From NCBI RefSeq assembly GCF_023091225.1, contig NZ_JAHWXM010000001.1, positions 62,001 to 126,000 on the forward strand: a stretch of 64,000 bases of DNA. The letters run 5' to 3'. A program made the translations under genes and the position numbers. Position 1 is the first letter of the stretch, and every line of letters begins with the position of its first letter. Under the pieces are notes generated by a model. It was not told the origin of the DNA. It worked only from the letters and a program-made list of their open reading frames with translations, and did not search any database. The DNA is from Microbacterium galbinum. GTDB taxonomy: Bacteria; Actinomycetota; Actinomycetes; Actinomycetales; Microbacteriaceae. Below are positions 49,728-59,499 of this stretch, one piece after another.

Positions 49728-50600
49728 ATGACCGAGTCCGAGAAGGGCGAGTTCCTCATCGTCACAGGCATGTCCGGTGCAGGCCGGACGACGGTGGCGA
49801 ACGCCCTCGAAGACCTCGGCTGGTATGTCGTCGACAATCTCCCGCCGCAGATCCTCCGACCGCTGATCGACCTCACCGACATGGGCGGGGATGCCCTGCC
49901 CAAGGTCGCAGCCGTCGTCGACGTGCGCGGACGCAGCCTCTTCGACGACTTCCCGGAGGTCGCGCGCCTGCTCCGCTCGCGCGGCTCCGTGCGGGTGCTG
50001 TTCCTCGAAGCGTCCGATGACGTGCTCGTCCGGCGCTTCGAAGCCGTCCGCCGGCCGCACCCGCTCCAGAACGACGGCACGCTCCTCGACGGCATCCGGC
50101 GCGAACGCGCCCGACTCGCGCCGATCCACGAGTCCGCCGACATGGTGATCGATACCTCGACACTGAACATCCACCAGTTGGCGACACAGGTCTCGGAGCT
50201 GTTCTCCGAAGAGGGGCAGGCTCGTCATCGCGTGACGCTGCTCAGTTTCGGGTTCAAGTACGGCCTGCCGACCGACGTCGATCTCGTGGCCGATATGCGA
50301 TTCCTGCCGAACCCGTTCTGGAACGAGGAGTTGCGCGGTCTCACCGGGCAGGACGAGCCCGTGCGCGAGTACGTGCTGTCTCGCGAGGGGGCGGGGGAGT
50401 TCCTCGAGGCCTACGCTGCGGCTCTCACTCCGGTGCTCGAGGGGTATCAGCGCGAGAACAAGAGCCACTCCACCATCGCGATCGGCTGCACCGGAGGCAA
50501 GCACCGCTCCGTCGCCATGTCGGAGGAGCTCGCTCGGCGTCTCGCGGCGATCCCCGGGGTGGCCGTCAACGTCCGTCATCGCGACCTCGGGCGCGAGTAG
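49728..50600 (+). CDS. rapZ: RapZ/YvcJ family nucleotide-binding protein
   Basis: RapZ-family proteins bind nucleotides, and in E. coli RapZ controls the glucosamine-6-phosphate synthase sRNA circuit; the actinobacterial role is less clear. The 290-residue product has the P-loop GMSGAGRTT at residues 14-22, with arginine R20 in place of the usual lysine. The C-terminal domain has GFKYGLPTDVDLVADMRFLPNP and GCTGGKHRSVAMSEELA. The gene is followed directly by whiA; no yvcK lies between. Confidence 0.93.
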   Translation: MTESEKGEFLIVTGMSGAGRTTVANALEDLGWYVVDNLPPQILRPLIDLTDMGGDALPKVAAVVDVRGRSLFDDFPEVARLLRSRGSVRVLFLEASDDVLVRRFEAVRRPHPLQNDGTLLDGIRRERARLAPIHESADMVIDTSTLNIHQLATQVSELFSEEGQARHRVTLLSFGFKYGLPTDVDLVADMRFLPNPFWNEELRGLTGQDEPVREYVLSREGAGEFLEAYAAALTPVLEGYQRENKSHSTIAIGCTGGKHRSVAMSEELARRLAAIPGVAVNVRHRDLGRE

Positions 50601-50616
50601 GGGAGCGCCCAGCCGG

Positions 50617-50622
50617 TAAGCT
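50617..50622 (+). promoter_or_regulatory. Candidate whiA -10 box (TAAGCT)
   Basis: TAAGCT lies 45 bases before the whiA GTG, giving a short leader with a GAAGGAG ribosome site. Confidence 0.4.
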
Positions 50623-50667
50623 GGACGTTTGCGTCGCGACCCGACGCGTGAACGTAGAAGGAGCCCC

Positions 50668-51645
50668 GTGGCACTCACCACCGACGTCAAGGCCGAGCTG
50701 GTCAGCATCCGAAATGCACCCCCGACGGTGCGAGTCGCGGAGGTGACCGCCATCCTGCGGTTCGCCGGCGGCCTGCACTCGATCGCCGGCCGGGTGGCCG
50801 TCGAAGCGGAAGTGGATGCCGAGACCCTCGCGCGTCGCGTGGCCCGGGATCTCGCTGAGATCTACGGTGTTCGTCCCGAGATCGCCCAGGTGCAGTCCAG
50901 CACCGCCAATGAGGGCGCCCGATGGGCCGTGCGCGTCATCGACTCGGGGGAGACCCTCGCCCGTCAGACCGGTCTCCTGGACCAGCGTCGTCGTCCGGTG
51001 CGTGGACTCCCGAACCGCCTGACCACCGGTTCGCGCTCGGAGCTCGCCGGTCTCTGGCGCGGGGCGTTCCTCGCCGCGGGCTCGCTCAGCGAACCCGGTC
51101 GCTCCGCCATGCTCGAAGTCGTCTGCCCGTCGTCGGAGGCCGCGATGGCGCTCGTCGGTGCCGCGCATCGCCTGGGCGTCGCCGCGAAGGCCCGTGAAGT
51201 CCGCGGAATGCCGCGCGTGGTCGTGCGCGAGGGCGAGGCGATCCGTGCCATCCTCAGCGAGATGGGTGCCCACCGCACCGCGGTGGCCTGGGAGGAACTG
51301 CGCCAGCGCCGCGAGGTGCGCGCCGGCGTCAACCGTCTCGTCAACTTCGACGACGCGAACCTGCGTCGTTCGGCGCAGGCCGCCGTCGCCGCCTGCGCGC
51401 GCGTCGAGCGCGCGCTCCAGATCCTCGCCGACGAGGTCCCCGACCACCTCCGCGTGGCGGGGGAGCTGCGTCTCGCACACCGCGATGCGAGTCTCGACGA
51501 ACTCGGACACCATGCCGATCCGCCGCTGACGAAGGATGCCGTCGCCGGTCGCATCCGTCGTCTTCTGGCGATGGCCGACAAGAAGGCGCAGCACGACGGG
51601 ATCCCCGGGACCGAGGCGGCGGTGCCCGCCGGGCTCGACGTCTGA
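50668..51645 (+). CDS. whiA: Sporulation/division regulator WhiA
   Basis: WhiA has a LAGLIDADG homing-endonuclease-like fold without nuclease activity plus a C-terminal helix-turn-helix. The 325-residue product shows the N-terminal [12 protein letters not shown], the central [19 protein letters not shown], and the C-terminal HTH ([40 protein letters not shown]). It acts in division and, in streptomycetes, in sporulation, with GACAC sites. The frame opens at 50629, but the GTG at 50668 has a GAAGGAG site. Confidence 0.95.
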   Translation: MALTTDVKAELVSIRNAPPTVRVAEVTAILRFAGGLHSIAGRVAVEAEVDAETLARRVARDLAEIYGVRPEIAQVQSSTANEGARWAVRVIDSGETLARQTGLLDQRRRPVRGLPNRLTTGSRSELAGLWRGAFLAAGSLSEPGRSAMLEVVCPSSEAAMALVGAAHRLGVAAKAREVRGMPRVVVREGEAIRAILSEMGAHRTAVAWEELRQRREVRAGVNRLVNFDDANLRRSAQAAVAACARVERALQILADEVPDHLRVAGELRLAHRDASLDELGHHADPPLTKDAVAGRIRRLLAMADKKAQHDGIPGTEAAVPAGLDV

Positions 51646-51661
51646 CCCGTTCCTCGCACAC

Positions 51662-51695
51662 AAGAGAGCCGGCCCTGTCAAGGGTCGGCTCTCTT
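51662..51695 (+). terminator. whiA terminator
   Basis: A 15-bp stem with one G-U pair (51662-51676 with 51681-51695) and loop GTCA lies 16 bases after the whiA stop. Confidence 0.85.
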
Positions 51696-51740
51696 CGTCA
51701 TTCAGTGGAAGGATCCGATGCCGTCGGGCGTTGGCGTCAG

Positions 51741-51746
51741 TAGGAT
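51741..51746 (+). promoter_or_regulatory. Candidate sodA -10 box (TAGGAT)
   Basis: TAGGAT lies 84 bases before the sodA ATG and would give a GC-rich leader of about 75 bases. Confidence 0.35.
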
Positions 51747-51830
51747 GAGTTACGTCCGCTCCTCGCCGCATCTCGGCGGCGCGGAGGATCGGCAAGCGCC
51801 GCGGCGCGGCGCGGATTGGATGAAAGCGAT

Positions 51831-52457
51831 ATGGCGACCTACACGCTCCCCGACCTCCCCTACGACTTCGCAGCTCTCGAGCCGCACATCAGTGGAAAGA
51901 TCATGGAGCTGCACCATGACAAGCACCACCAGGCGTACGTGACCGGTGCGAACACCGCGCTCGAGCAGCTCGCCGAGGCGCGCGACAGCGGAAACCTCGC
52001 GAACGTCAACAAGCTCGAGAAGGACCTCGCGTTCAACCTCGGTGGGCACGTCAACCACTCGATCTTCTGGACCAACCTCTCGCCGAACGGTGGCGGCCAG
52101 CCCGAGGGCGAGCTGAAGGCTGCGATCGACGAGTACTTCGGTTCGTTCGAGAAGTTCCAGGCTCACTTCACGGCGGCGGCCACCGGCATCCAGGGTTCCG
52201 GCTGGGCCGTGCTGAGCTGGGACCCGATCGGCGCCCGCCTGATCATCCAGCAGCTGTTCGACCAGCAGGCGAACACCGCGCAGGGCACCGTGCCGCTGTT
52301 CCAGCTCGACATGTGGGAGCACGCCTTCTACCTCGACTACCTCAACGTGAAGGCCGACTACGTCAAGGCCGCGTGGAACATCGCCAACTGGGAGAACGTC
52401 GCCCAGCGCTTCGAGGTGGCCCGCGAGAAGACCGCTGGCCTGCTGGTACTGTCGTAA
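51831..52457 (+). CDS. sodA: Superoxide dismutase (Fe/Mn family)
   Basis: SodA turns superoxide into oxygen and peroxide in the cytoplasm. The 208-residue product has the metal ligands in MELHHDKHHQAYV (first histidine), NHSIFW, and DMWEHAFYLDY (Asp and His). The frame opens 5 codons earlier, but the ATG at 51831 gives the family N-terminus ATYTLPDLPYDF. Metal choice cannot be told from the sequence alone; manganese is common in this group. A hairpin follows the stop. Confidence 0.96.
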   Translation: MATYTLPDLPYDFAALEPHISGKIMELHHDKHHQAYVTGANTALEQLAEARDSGNLANVNKLEKDLAFNLGGHVNHSIFWTNLSPNGGGQPEGELKAAIDEYFGSFEKFQAHFTAAATGIQGSGWAVLSWDPIGARLIIQQLFDQQANTAQGTVPLFQLDMWEHAFYLDYLNVKADYVKAAWNIANWENVAQRFEVAREKTAGLLVLS

Positions 52458-52465
52458 ACAAGACG

Positions 52466-52500
52466 GGCGTCCCGACGGACGATTCGCCCGTCGGGACGCC
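52466..52500 (+). terminator. sodA terminator
   Basis: A perfect 13-bp stem (52466-52478 with 52488-52500) with a 9-base loop lies 9 bases after the sodA stop. Confidence 0.75.
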
Positions 52501-52560
52501 GTTGTCCACGCTTCTCTAGTAGAAACCGCGCGCAAGCGCACGAGAAATCAGGAGACCTGA

Positions 52561-53565
<1,005 letters not shown>

Positions 53566-53575
53566 GCATCGCCCC

Positions 53576-54790
53576 GTGACTCTGCGCACCCTGGACTCAC
53601 TGGGTTCGCTCGAGGGCAAGCGCGTCATCGTCCGTTGTGACCTGAACGTCCCCCTGCGGGACGGGGTCATAACGGACGATGGCCGTGTACGCGCCTCGTT
53701 GCCGACCCTCAACGCCCTCATCAACGCCGGCGCCCGCGTCGTCGTGTGCTCGCACCTCGGACGCCCCGACGGCGCGCCCGACCCCCAGTACAGCCTCGAG
53801 CCGGTCGCTCAGCGACTGTCCGAGCTGCTCGGCAAGCCGGTCGCCTTCGCGCGTGACACGGTCGGCGAGTCCGCGAAGGATGCCGTGGAGTCGCTCGAGA
53901 ACGGCGACGTCGTCGTGATCGAGAACCTGCGTTTCAACCCGGGGGAGACCTCGAAGGACGACGCGACCCGTGCTGCGTTCGCGGCCGAGCTGGCGGAGCT
54001 GGGCGACGTCCTCGTCTCCGACGGCTTCGGTGTCGTGCACCGCAAGCAGGCGAGCGTCTACGACCTCGCAGAGATCCTGCCCTCGGCCGCCGGTCTGCTG
54101 ATCGCGACCGAGCTCGACGTGCTCGATCGCCTCACGGAAAACCCCGAGCGCCCGTACGCGGTCGTGCTCGGCGGGTCGAAGGTCAGCGACAAGCTGGGCG
54201 TCATCTCGCACCTGCTGCCGCGCGTCGATCGGATCCTCGTCGGTGGCGGCATGCTGTTCACCTTCCTCAAGGCGCAGGGCCACGACGTGGCCTCGAGTCT
54301 TCTGGAAGAAGATCAGCTCGATACCGTACGCGGCTACATCGCCGAGGCCGAGAAGCGCGGCGTGGAGCTCGTGCTCCCGACCGACGTGGTCGTGGCTGCC
54401 TCGTTCTCCGCAGACGCGGCGCACGAGATCACGGCCGCCGATGCGATCGAGTCGACGGCGTTCGGTTCGTCGGGCATCGGCCTCGACATCGGTCCCGAGA
54501 CCGCCGCACGGTTCGCGGAGGTCATCCGGGGATCGAAGACGGTGTTCTGGAACGGCCCGATGGGCGTGTTCGAGTTCCCCGCTTTCGCGAACGGTACGAA
54601 GACCGTCGCGCAGGCGTTGACCGAGGTGGACGGACTCAGCGTGGTCGGTGGGGGAGACTCCGCCGCGGCCGTGCGGCAGCTCGGATTCGCCGATGACCGC
54701 TTCGGCCACATCTCGACCGGCGGCGGCGCCAGCCTCGAGTTCCTCGAGGGAAAGAAACTACCCGGCCTGGAGGTGCTCGGATGGGCCTGA
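53576..54790 (+). CDS. pgk: Phosphoglycerate kinase Pgk
   Basis: Pgk makes ATP from 1,3-bisphosphoglycerate. The 404-residue product has [14 protein letters not shown] near residue 16, [16 protein letters not shown], and a C-terminal GGGDSAAAV nucleotide loop. The GTG start lies 10 bases after gap. The stop overlaps the tpiA ATG by 10 bases. Confidence 0.97.
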   Translation: MTLRTLDSLGSLEGKRVIVRCDLNVPLRDGVITDDGRVRASLPTLNALINAGARVVVCSHLGRPDGAPDPQYSLEPVAQRLSELLGKPVAFARDTVGESAKDAVESLENGDVVVIENLRFNPGETSKDDATRAAFAAELAELGDVLVSDGFGVVHRKQASVYDLAEILPSAAGLLIATELDVLDRLTENPERPYAVVLGGSKVSDKLGVISHLLPRVDRILVGGGMLFTFLKAQGHDVASSLLEEDQLDTVRGYIAEAEKRGVELVLPTDVVVAASFSADAAHEITAADAIESTAFGSSGIGLDIGPETAARFAEVIRGSKTVFWNGPMGVFEFPAFANGTKTVAQALTEVDGLSVVGGGDSAAAVRQLGFADDRFGHISTGGGASLEFLEGKKLPGLEVLGWA

Positions 54791-55572
54791 ACGCCCGTAC
54801 CCCGCTGATCGCGGGAAACTGGAAGATGAACCTCGACCACCTGCAGGCGGTCGCGTTCGTGCAGAAGCTGCACTGGACGCTGAAGGACGCCAAGCACGAG
54901 GATGGCTCCGTGGAGGTCGCGGTGTTCCCGCCCTTCACCGACATCCGCAGCGTGCAGACGCTGATCGACGCCGACAAGATCCCGTTCGCCCTGGGTGCGC
55001 AGGACGTCTCGGCTCACGACTCGGGTGCGTACACCGGTGAGATCTCCGGTGCGTTCCTCGCCAAGCTGGATGCGAAGTACGTCATCCTCGGCCACTCGGA
55101 GCGTCGTGAGTACCACGCTGAGACCGACGAGGTCGTCGCGGCCAAGGTGCAGGCGACGCTCAAGCACGGTCTGGTGCCGGTGATCTGCGTCGGCGAGACC
55201 GCGGAGGACCTCGAGAAGTTCGGGGCCAGCGCCGTTCCGGCCGGTCAGCTCGAGGTCGCGCTGCAGAACGTGCCGGCATCCGCCGACATCGTCGTGGCAT
55301 ATGAGCCCGTCTGGGCCATCGGCTCCGGACAGGCCGCGACGCCGCAGCAGGCGCAGGATGTCTGCGCCGCGCTGCGCGGTGTCATCGCGAAGGTCCTCGG
55401 CGACGATGCGGCCGCCCGCACGCGCATCCTCTACGGCGGTTCGGTGAAGTCCGCGAACATCGCGAGCTTCATGCGCGAGCCCGACGTCGATGGTGCACTG
55501 GTCGGCGGCGCGAGCCTCGTCGTGGACGAGTTCGCTGCGATCATCCGCTTCGAGAAGCACGTCGGAGTGTGA
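54781..55572 (+). CDS. tpiA: Triosephosphate isomerase TpiA
   Basis: TpiA interconverts dihydroxyacetone phosphate and glyceraldehyde-3-phosphate. The 263-residue product has the catalytic lysine in AGNWKMN (K15), the histidine in LGHSERRE, and the glutamate loop [11 protein letters not shown]. It overlaps pgk by 10 bases. A strong hairpin right after the stop ends the glycolytic operon. Confidence 0.97.
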   Translation: MGLNARTPLIAGNWKMNLDHLQAVAFVQKLHWTLKDAKHEDGSVEVAVFPPFTDIRSVQTLIDADKIPFALGAQDVSAHDSGAYTGEISGAFLAKLDAKYVILGHSERREYHAETDEVVAAKVQATLKHGLVPVICVGETAEDLEKFGASAVPAGQLEVALQNVPASADIVVAYEPVWAIGSGQAATPQQAQDVCAALRGVIAKVLGDDAAARTRILYGGSVKSANIASFMREPDVDGALVGGASLVVDEFAAIIRFEKHVGV

Positions 55573-55600
55573 GTGCAGCGGGGCTTCGGCCCCGCTGCAC
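55573..55600 (+). terminator. tpiA terminator with C(TTCG)G loop
   Basis: A perfect 12-bp stem (55573-55584 with 55589-55600) is closed by the very stable TTCG tetraloop and follows the tpiA stop directly. Confidence 0.82.
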
Positions 55601-55602
55601 CG

Positions 55603-55608
55603 TATACT
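55603..55608 (+). promoter_or_regulatory. secG -10 box (TATACT)
   Basis: TATACT lies 3 bases after the tpiA hairpin and about 45 bases before the secG GTG, so secG-rbpA probably has its own promoter. Confidence 0.5.
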
Positions 55609-55653
55609 TGACCGTTACGGGGGCACTCCTGCCCCAGCGAAAGGCTCTTCCTC

Positions 55654-55902
55654 GTGGCAATTCTCGAGTTCGTCCTGCAGGTCGTGCTGGGCATCACCAG
55701 CGTTCTGCTGACCCTTCTCATCCTTCTTCACAAGGGTCGCGGTGGCGGCCTCTCCGACATGTTCGGGGGAGGGATGTCCTCGGCTGTCGGCTCGTCCGGT
55801 CTCGCCGAGCGCAACCTGAACCGCTTCACGGTCGTTCTGGCATTGGCCTGGTTCGTGGCGATCGTCGCGCTGGGACTCATCACGAAGTTCGAGGTGATCT
55901 GA
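55654..55902 (+). CDS. secG: Preprotein translocase subunit SecG
   Basis: SecG is a small SecYEG partner that aids protein export. The 82-residue product has two membrane segments (about 3-24 and 58-78) with the conserved HKGRGGGLSDMFGGG loop between them. The GTG start follows GAAAGG. The stop overlaps the rbpA ATG (TGATG), so the two are coupled. Confidence 0.94.
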   Translation: MAILEFVLQVVLGITSVLLTLLILLHKGRGGGLSDMFGGGMSSAVGSSGLAERNLNRFTVVLALAWFVAIVALGLITKFEVI

Positions 55903-56255
55903 TGGCTACCGGTGGCAACGCCATTCGTGGCACCCGCGTCGGCTCCGGCCCCATGGGCGAGCAGGACCACGGTTACCACGCCGACCGCATCGCGGTCTCG
56001 TACTGGGACGGCCTCGGCAACGAGACGGTTCGCTACTTCGCGGCTGGCCTGCCCGAAGAGGAGATTCCTGACACGATCGATCACCCGCAGTCCGGTCTGC
56101 CGGCCGGTCGCGATCGTGAGAACCCGCCTGCGCTGGCGAAGACGGAGCCGTACAAGACGCACCTCGCCTACGTGAAGGAGCGTCGCACCGACGAGGAGGC
56201 CGTCCAGCTCCTCGACGATGCGCTCACTCAGCTGCGCGAGCGTCGCGGGCAGTAG
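55902..56255 (+). CDS. rbpA: RNA polymerase-binding protein RbpA
   Basis: RbpA binds RNA polymerase and the primary sigma factor and stabilises open complexes; it is an actinobacterial protein. The 117-residue product has the N-terminal basic RGTRVGSGPMG start, a core with a Tyr/Arg-rich beta region (RIAVSYWDGLGNETVRYFA) and the C-terminal sigma-binding helix (HLAYVKERRTDEEAVQLLDDALTQLR). The ATG overlaps the secG stop. Confidence 0.92.
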   Translation: MATGGNAIRGTRVGSGPMGEQDHGYHADRIAVSYWDGLGNETVRYFAAGLPEEEIPDTIDHPQSGLPAGRDRENPPALAKTEPYKTHLAYVKERRTDEEAVQLLDDALTQLRERRGQ

Positions 56256-56272
56256 TTCCGCAGACAGACATC

Positions 56273-56307
56273 ACGAAGCCCCCGCGATCGAATCGCGGGG
56301 GCTTCGT
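56273..56307. terminator. Bidirectional terminator between rbpA and the HEVGH protein gene
   Basis: A 16-bp perfect stem (56273-56288 with 56292-56307) with a 3-base loop lies between two convergent genes. Confidence 0.85.
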
Positions 56308-56331
56308 CGTCTCTCGCCCCGCGCCGCAGCG

Positions 56332-57549
56332 TCAGCGGCAACCGGCGGCCGCGGCGATGTAGCTCTCCGGCGGGTAGCCATAGGCCCAGACGCCGTTCGC
56401 ATCATCGGAGAATCCCATGCTGATCGCCCAGGCGGTCGCCCACTTCTCGATGCTGTCCTGGGTGGAGGAGTCGTACATGTCCTCGCACTTCACGCTGATC
56501 GCGTGGCCGACCTCATGCGCGACGAGCGCCTTGCTCCGATCGGCAGGCCACTGCTCGGCGACCGAGTTCGACAGCAGGATCACGGAGCGGTCGGGCTCGT
56601 CCCACCACCAGGTCGTGTAGCCGCCCATGCTCCCGTTGTCGCCCGCGCCGTTCACGATCGGGGCCCAGTCGAACTCGAGCAGCACGCCCGGGGCGAGCGA
56701 ACGAGCGAACGCCTCGATCTCGAGCCGGGCGCCGAGCAGCGGGCCGGCCTTCTCCGCCATCTCCGCATCCTGAGAGACGACGACCTGGGCGGCGGACGCC
56801 TGGAGAGCGGTGAAGCGAGCCACGGCATCCTCGTCGAGCGTCGTGAGCGGAGCGATGTCCTCGGCGGCCGTGCGCATCGAGATGATGTCGAGGTTCTTCG
56901 CGGAGAGGTGCGCGGCTTCGAAAGCGGGAACGGCGGCGGCGGCACCGGTGACGATCGTGCTGGCGGCGTCGACCATCGCGGCGTCGGCCTGCTCCACCAC
57001 GGGGAGCTGCGCGTCGAGGTCGGTCAGGAGCGCGTCGGCGTCGTCGGCCTGCGAATCGAGAAGATCCGCGGTGCCGAACAGCTCCCAGAACCACCCCGGC
57101 TTCTCGCCGAGTCGCGGCGGGTCCTGCGCCGTCAGCTCCTGGGCGGTCGCGGTCTCGTCCTTCGCGTCGGCGATCGCCGTGGTGAGATCGTCGAGCGGGA
57201 TGCCGTCCATCAACACGCCGGTGTCGGCAGCGATCAGCTGATCGGCGGAGGTGGTGGTCGCGGTCAGCCCGTCGACACCGGAGTCGAGCGCCGTGCGCGC
57301 AGAGATCGTGTCGGTGCGGATCGCCTGGTACGAATCGGCCGCATCATCGAAGCGGAGATTGGCGCCGATGTGAACCGTCGTGAACGCCCCGACGGCGAGG
57401 GCTGCTCCGACGATTCCGAAGACGAGGGCCTTCGGTGCGGAGCGGCGGCGACGGACGGCCGCCTCGGTTCGGCCGGAGAACCGGAACGGGAGATGGTGGT
57501 GGCCGTTCAGGGGGACAAGCCCGTTCGGAGGTCGATTCCCGTCGCTCAC
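56332..57549 (-). CDS. Membrane-anchored protein with HEVGH zinc-protease motif, function unknown
   Basis: I do not recognise the family of this 405-residue protein. It has a basic, histidine-rich cytoplasmic N-terminus (about 1-38), one membrane segment (about 40-60), then an Ala/Asp-rich region probably made of long helices (about 65-270), and a C-terminal part with HEVGH at 345-349 (HExxH zinc motif). Two cysteines (about 355 and 404) flank the last 50 residues and could form a disulfide outside the cell. The GTG at 57549 has a GAGGGGG site 6 bases upstream; an ATG two codons earlier has none. A protease role is inferred. Confidence 0.72.
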   Translation of the reverse strand: MSDGNRPPNGLVPLNGHHHLPFRFSGRTEAAVRRRRSAPKALVFGIVGAALAVGAFTTVHIGANLRFDDAADSYQAIRTDTISARTALDSGVDGLTATTTSADQLIAADTGVLMDGIPLDDLTTAIADAKDETATAQELTAQDPPRLGEKPGWFWELFGTADLLDSQADDADALLTDLDAQLPVVEQADAAMVDAASTIVTGAAAAVPAFEAAHLSAKNLDIISMRTAAEDIAPLTTLDEDAVARFTALQASAAQVVVSQDAEMAEKAGPLLGARLEIEAFARSLAPGVLLEFDWAPIVNGAGDNGSMGGYTTWWWDEPDRSVILLSNSVAEQWPADRSKALVAHEVGHAISVKCEDMYDSSTQDSIEKWATAWAISMGFSDDANGVWAYGYPPESYIAAAAGCR

Positions 57550-57612
57550 CGGCATCCCCCTCGTCGTGGCACCACGTGGATATGCCCTCGAGTCTAGGAG
57601 ATGCCGCGGACG

Positions 57613-57646
57613 ACGAAGGCCCTCGTCTCGCGACGAGGGCCTTCGT
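57613..57646 (-). terminator. tRNA-Gly terminator
   Basis: A perfect 15-bp stem (57613-57627 with 57632-57646) with a 4-base loop lies just after the 3' end of the minus-strand tRNA-Gly. Confidence 0.8.
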
Positions 57647-57653
57647 GATGTGG

Positions 57654-57724
57654 AGGGGCTGACGGGAATCGAACCCGCATCATTAGTTTGGAAGACTAAG
57701 GCTTTACCACTAAGCTACAGCCCC
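57654..57724 (-). tRNA. tRNA-Gly (anticodon TCC)
   Basis: Read on the minus strand, the acceptor stem GGGGCTG pairs with CAGCCCC, the anticodon loop is CTTCCAA with anticodon TCC, and the T arm holds GGTTCGATTC. The length is 71 bases with the discriminator base; CCA is not encoded. Confidence 0.95.
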
Positions 57725-57761
57725 GGAAAACGAGCCCGGAAGCTCGGTTGCCGACTCATCG

Positions 57762-57767
57762 ACTATA
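57762..57767 (-). promoter_or_regulatory. tRNA-Gly -10 box (TATAGT)
   Basis: On the minus strand, TATAGT lies 37 bases before the tRNA-Gly 5' end, which would leave a short 5' leader for RNase P. Confidence 0.45.
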
Positions 57768-57795
57768 CCGGACTCTGAGGCATGCTCCTGTCCGT

Positions 57796-57801
57796 TAGAC
57801 T
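57796..57801 (+). promoter_or_regulatory. tRNA-Pro -10 box (TAGACT)
   Basis: TAGACT lies 30 bases before the tRNA-Pro 5' end, back to back with the tRNA-Gly promoter. Confidence 0.45.
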
Positions 57802-57831
57802 CGGTGGGGCTGAATCTGCGTGCGGATTCCC

Positions 57832-57905
57832 CGGGGCGTAGCTCAGTTTGGTAGAGCGCCCGCTTTGGGAGCGGGAGGTCGCAGGTTCAACTCCTGTCGC
57901 CCCGA
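57832..57905 (+). tRNA. tRNA-Pro (anticodon TGG)
   Basis: The acceptor stem CGGGGCG pairs with CGCCCCG, the anticodon loop carries TGG, and the T arm holds GGTTCAACTC. The length is 74 bases with the discriminator base; CCA is not encoded. No terminator separates it from tig. Confidence 0.96.
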
Positions 57906-57965
57906 CACGGCCCCCAAGGCTCACGGCCGCGGTGCACCGCGGAAATCACAAGGAGACACACAAGC

Positions 57966-59429
57966 ATGGCGAACAGCACCGTCGAGAAGCTGACCCCGAC
58001 CCGGGTCAAGCTCACCATCACGGTCACCCCGGACGACCTCAAGCCGAGCATCGCTCACGCCTACGAGCACATCGCTCAGGACGTCCAGATCCCCGGCTTC
58101 CGCAAGGGCAAGGTCCCTGCTCCCATCATCGACCAGCGCGTCGGACGCGGTGCCGTCATCGAGCACGCGGTCAACGAGGGTCTCGACAAGTTCTTCCGCG
58201 AGGCGAGCGCCGAGCACAAGCTGCGCATCGTCGGTCGTCCGTCGGCCGACATCACCCAGTGGCCGAGCGAGAAGGACTTCTCCGGCGACCTGCTCGTCGA
58301 CGTCGAGGTCGACGTGCGCCCCGAGATCGAGCTCCCCTCCTACGAGGGCATCACCCTCACGGTCGACGCCGTCGAGGCGGATGACGCCGCTCTCGATGCC
58401 GAGCTCGAGAACATGCGCGCGCGCTTCGGCACGCTGGTCCCCGTGGACCGCCCCGCAGCGAAGGGCGACTTCGTCGAGCTCGACCTGGTCGCCACCATCG
58501 ACGGTGCCGAGATCGACCGCGCCGAGGGCGTGTCCTACGAGGTCGGCTCGGGCGAGCTGCTCGAGGGCATCGACGACGCGATCGAGTCGCTCACCGCCGG
58601 TGAGGACACCACCTTCCGTTCGGCTCTCGTGGGCGGCGACCACGCCGGTTCCGAGGCAGAGGTCGCCGTGACCGTCAAGGCCGTCAAGGAGCGCGAGCTC
58701 CCCGAGGCCGACGACGACTTCGCGCAGATCGCGAGCGAGTTCGACACGATCGCCGAGCTGCGTGCGAGCCTCGCCGAGCGCGTGTCGCAGCAGGGCGTCT
58801 TCACCCAGGGGTCGGCCGCGCGCGACAAGCTCGTCGAGACGCTGCTCGAGCAGATCGAGATTCCCGTTCCGCCGCAGCTCATCGAGGACGAGGTGCACAA
58901 CCACCTCGAGGGCGAGAACCGCCTCGAGGACGACGTCCACCGTGCCGAGGTCACCGAGGCGAGCGAGAAGCAGTTCCGCACGCAGGTGCTGCTCGACACG
59001 ATCGCCGAGCAGGCCGACGTGCAGGTCTCGCAGGAGGAGCTCAGCCAGTACCTCGTGCAGTCCGCTGCGCAGTACGGCATGGCCCCGCAGGAGTTCGTCG
59101 AGGCTCTGCAGTCGTCGAACCAGCTCCCCGCCCTCGTCGGAGAGGTCGCGCGCAACAAGGCGCTGGCGGTCGCCCTGGGCAAGGTCAAGGTCGTCGACAC
59201 CAACGGCAAGCCGGTCGATCTGTCGGACTTCATCGTGACCGATGACGAGGCAGAAGCAGCGGAGGCCGAGGAGGCCCCCGCCGAGAAGAAGGCTCCGGCC
59301 AAGAAGGCTCCGGCGAAGAAGGCTCCCGCCAAGAAGGCGGCCGACGCCGACGCCGACGAGAAGCCGGCTGCGAAGAAGCCCGCCGCCAAGAAGGCTCCGG
59401 CCAAGAAGGCGGCCGACAAGGCCGAGTGA
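57966..59429 (+). CDS. tig: Trigger factor Tig with a lysine/alanine/proline-rich tail
   Basis: Trigger factor is the ribosome-bound chaperone and prolyl isomerase. The ribosome-binding signature is [12 protein letters not shown] (about 44-55), the FKBP-like domain is at about 155-240, and the C-terminal arms reach about residue 425. The last 62 residues (426-487) form a low-complexity tail with repeated KKAPA and KKAAD units, like histone H1 tails. The length of 487 is above the usual 430-460. An AAGGAG site precedes the ATG. Confidence 0.94.
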   Translation: MANSTVEKLTPTRVKLTITVTPDDLKPSIAHAYEHIAQDVQIPGFRKGKVPAPIIDQRVGRGAVIEHAVNEGLDKFFREASAEHKLRIVGRPSADITQWPSEKDFSGDLLVDVEVDVRPEIELPSYEGITLTVDAVEADDAALDAELENMRARFGTLVPVDRPAAKGDFVELDLVATIDGAEIDRAEGVSYEVGSGELLEGIDDAIESLTAGEDTTFRSALVGGDHAGSEAEVAVTVKAVKERELPEADDDFAQIASEFDTIAELRASLAERVSQQGVFTQGSAARDKLVETLLEQIEIPVPPQLIEDEVHNHLEGENRLEDDVHRAEVTEASEKQFRTQVLLDTIAEQADVQVSQEELSQYLVQSAAQYGMAPQEFVEALQSSNQLPALVGEVARNKALAVALGKVKVVDTNGKPVDLSDFIVTDDEAEAAEAEEAPAEKKAPAKKAPAKKAPAKKAADADADEKPAAKKPAAKKAPAKKAADKAE

Positions 59430-59444
59430 TCTCACGATCACGAT

Positions 59445-59478
59445 GAAAGGGGCGGATGCTGCGGCATCCGCCCCTTTC
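59445..59478 (+). terminator. tig terminator
   Basis: A 15-bp stem (59445-59459 with 59464-59478) with a 4-base loop lies 15 bases after the tig stop. Confidence 0.82.
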
Positions 59479-59499
59479 TCATCAGCGAAGGAGTAACCG

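Noticed and set aside
48024..50753. A 909-codon open frame antisense to uvrC and rapZ
   Set aside because: Sense genes have clear domains; the antisense protein shows none.
57654..57905. Integrated element at the tRNA-Gly/tRNA-Pro pair
   Set aside because: No integrase, direct repeat of a tRNA end, or foreign gene content lies on either side.
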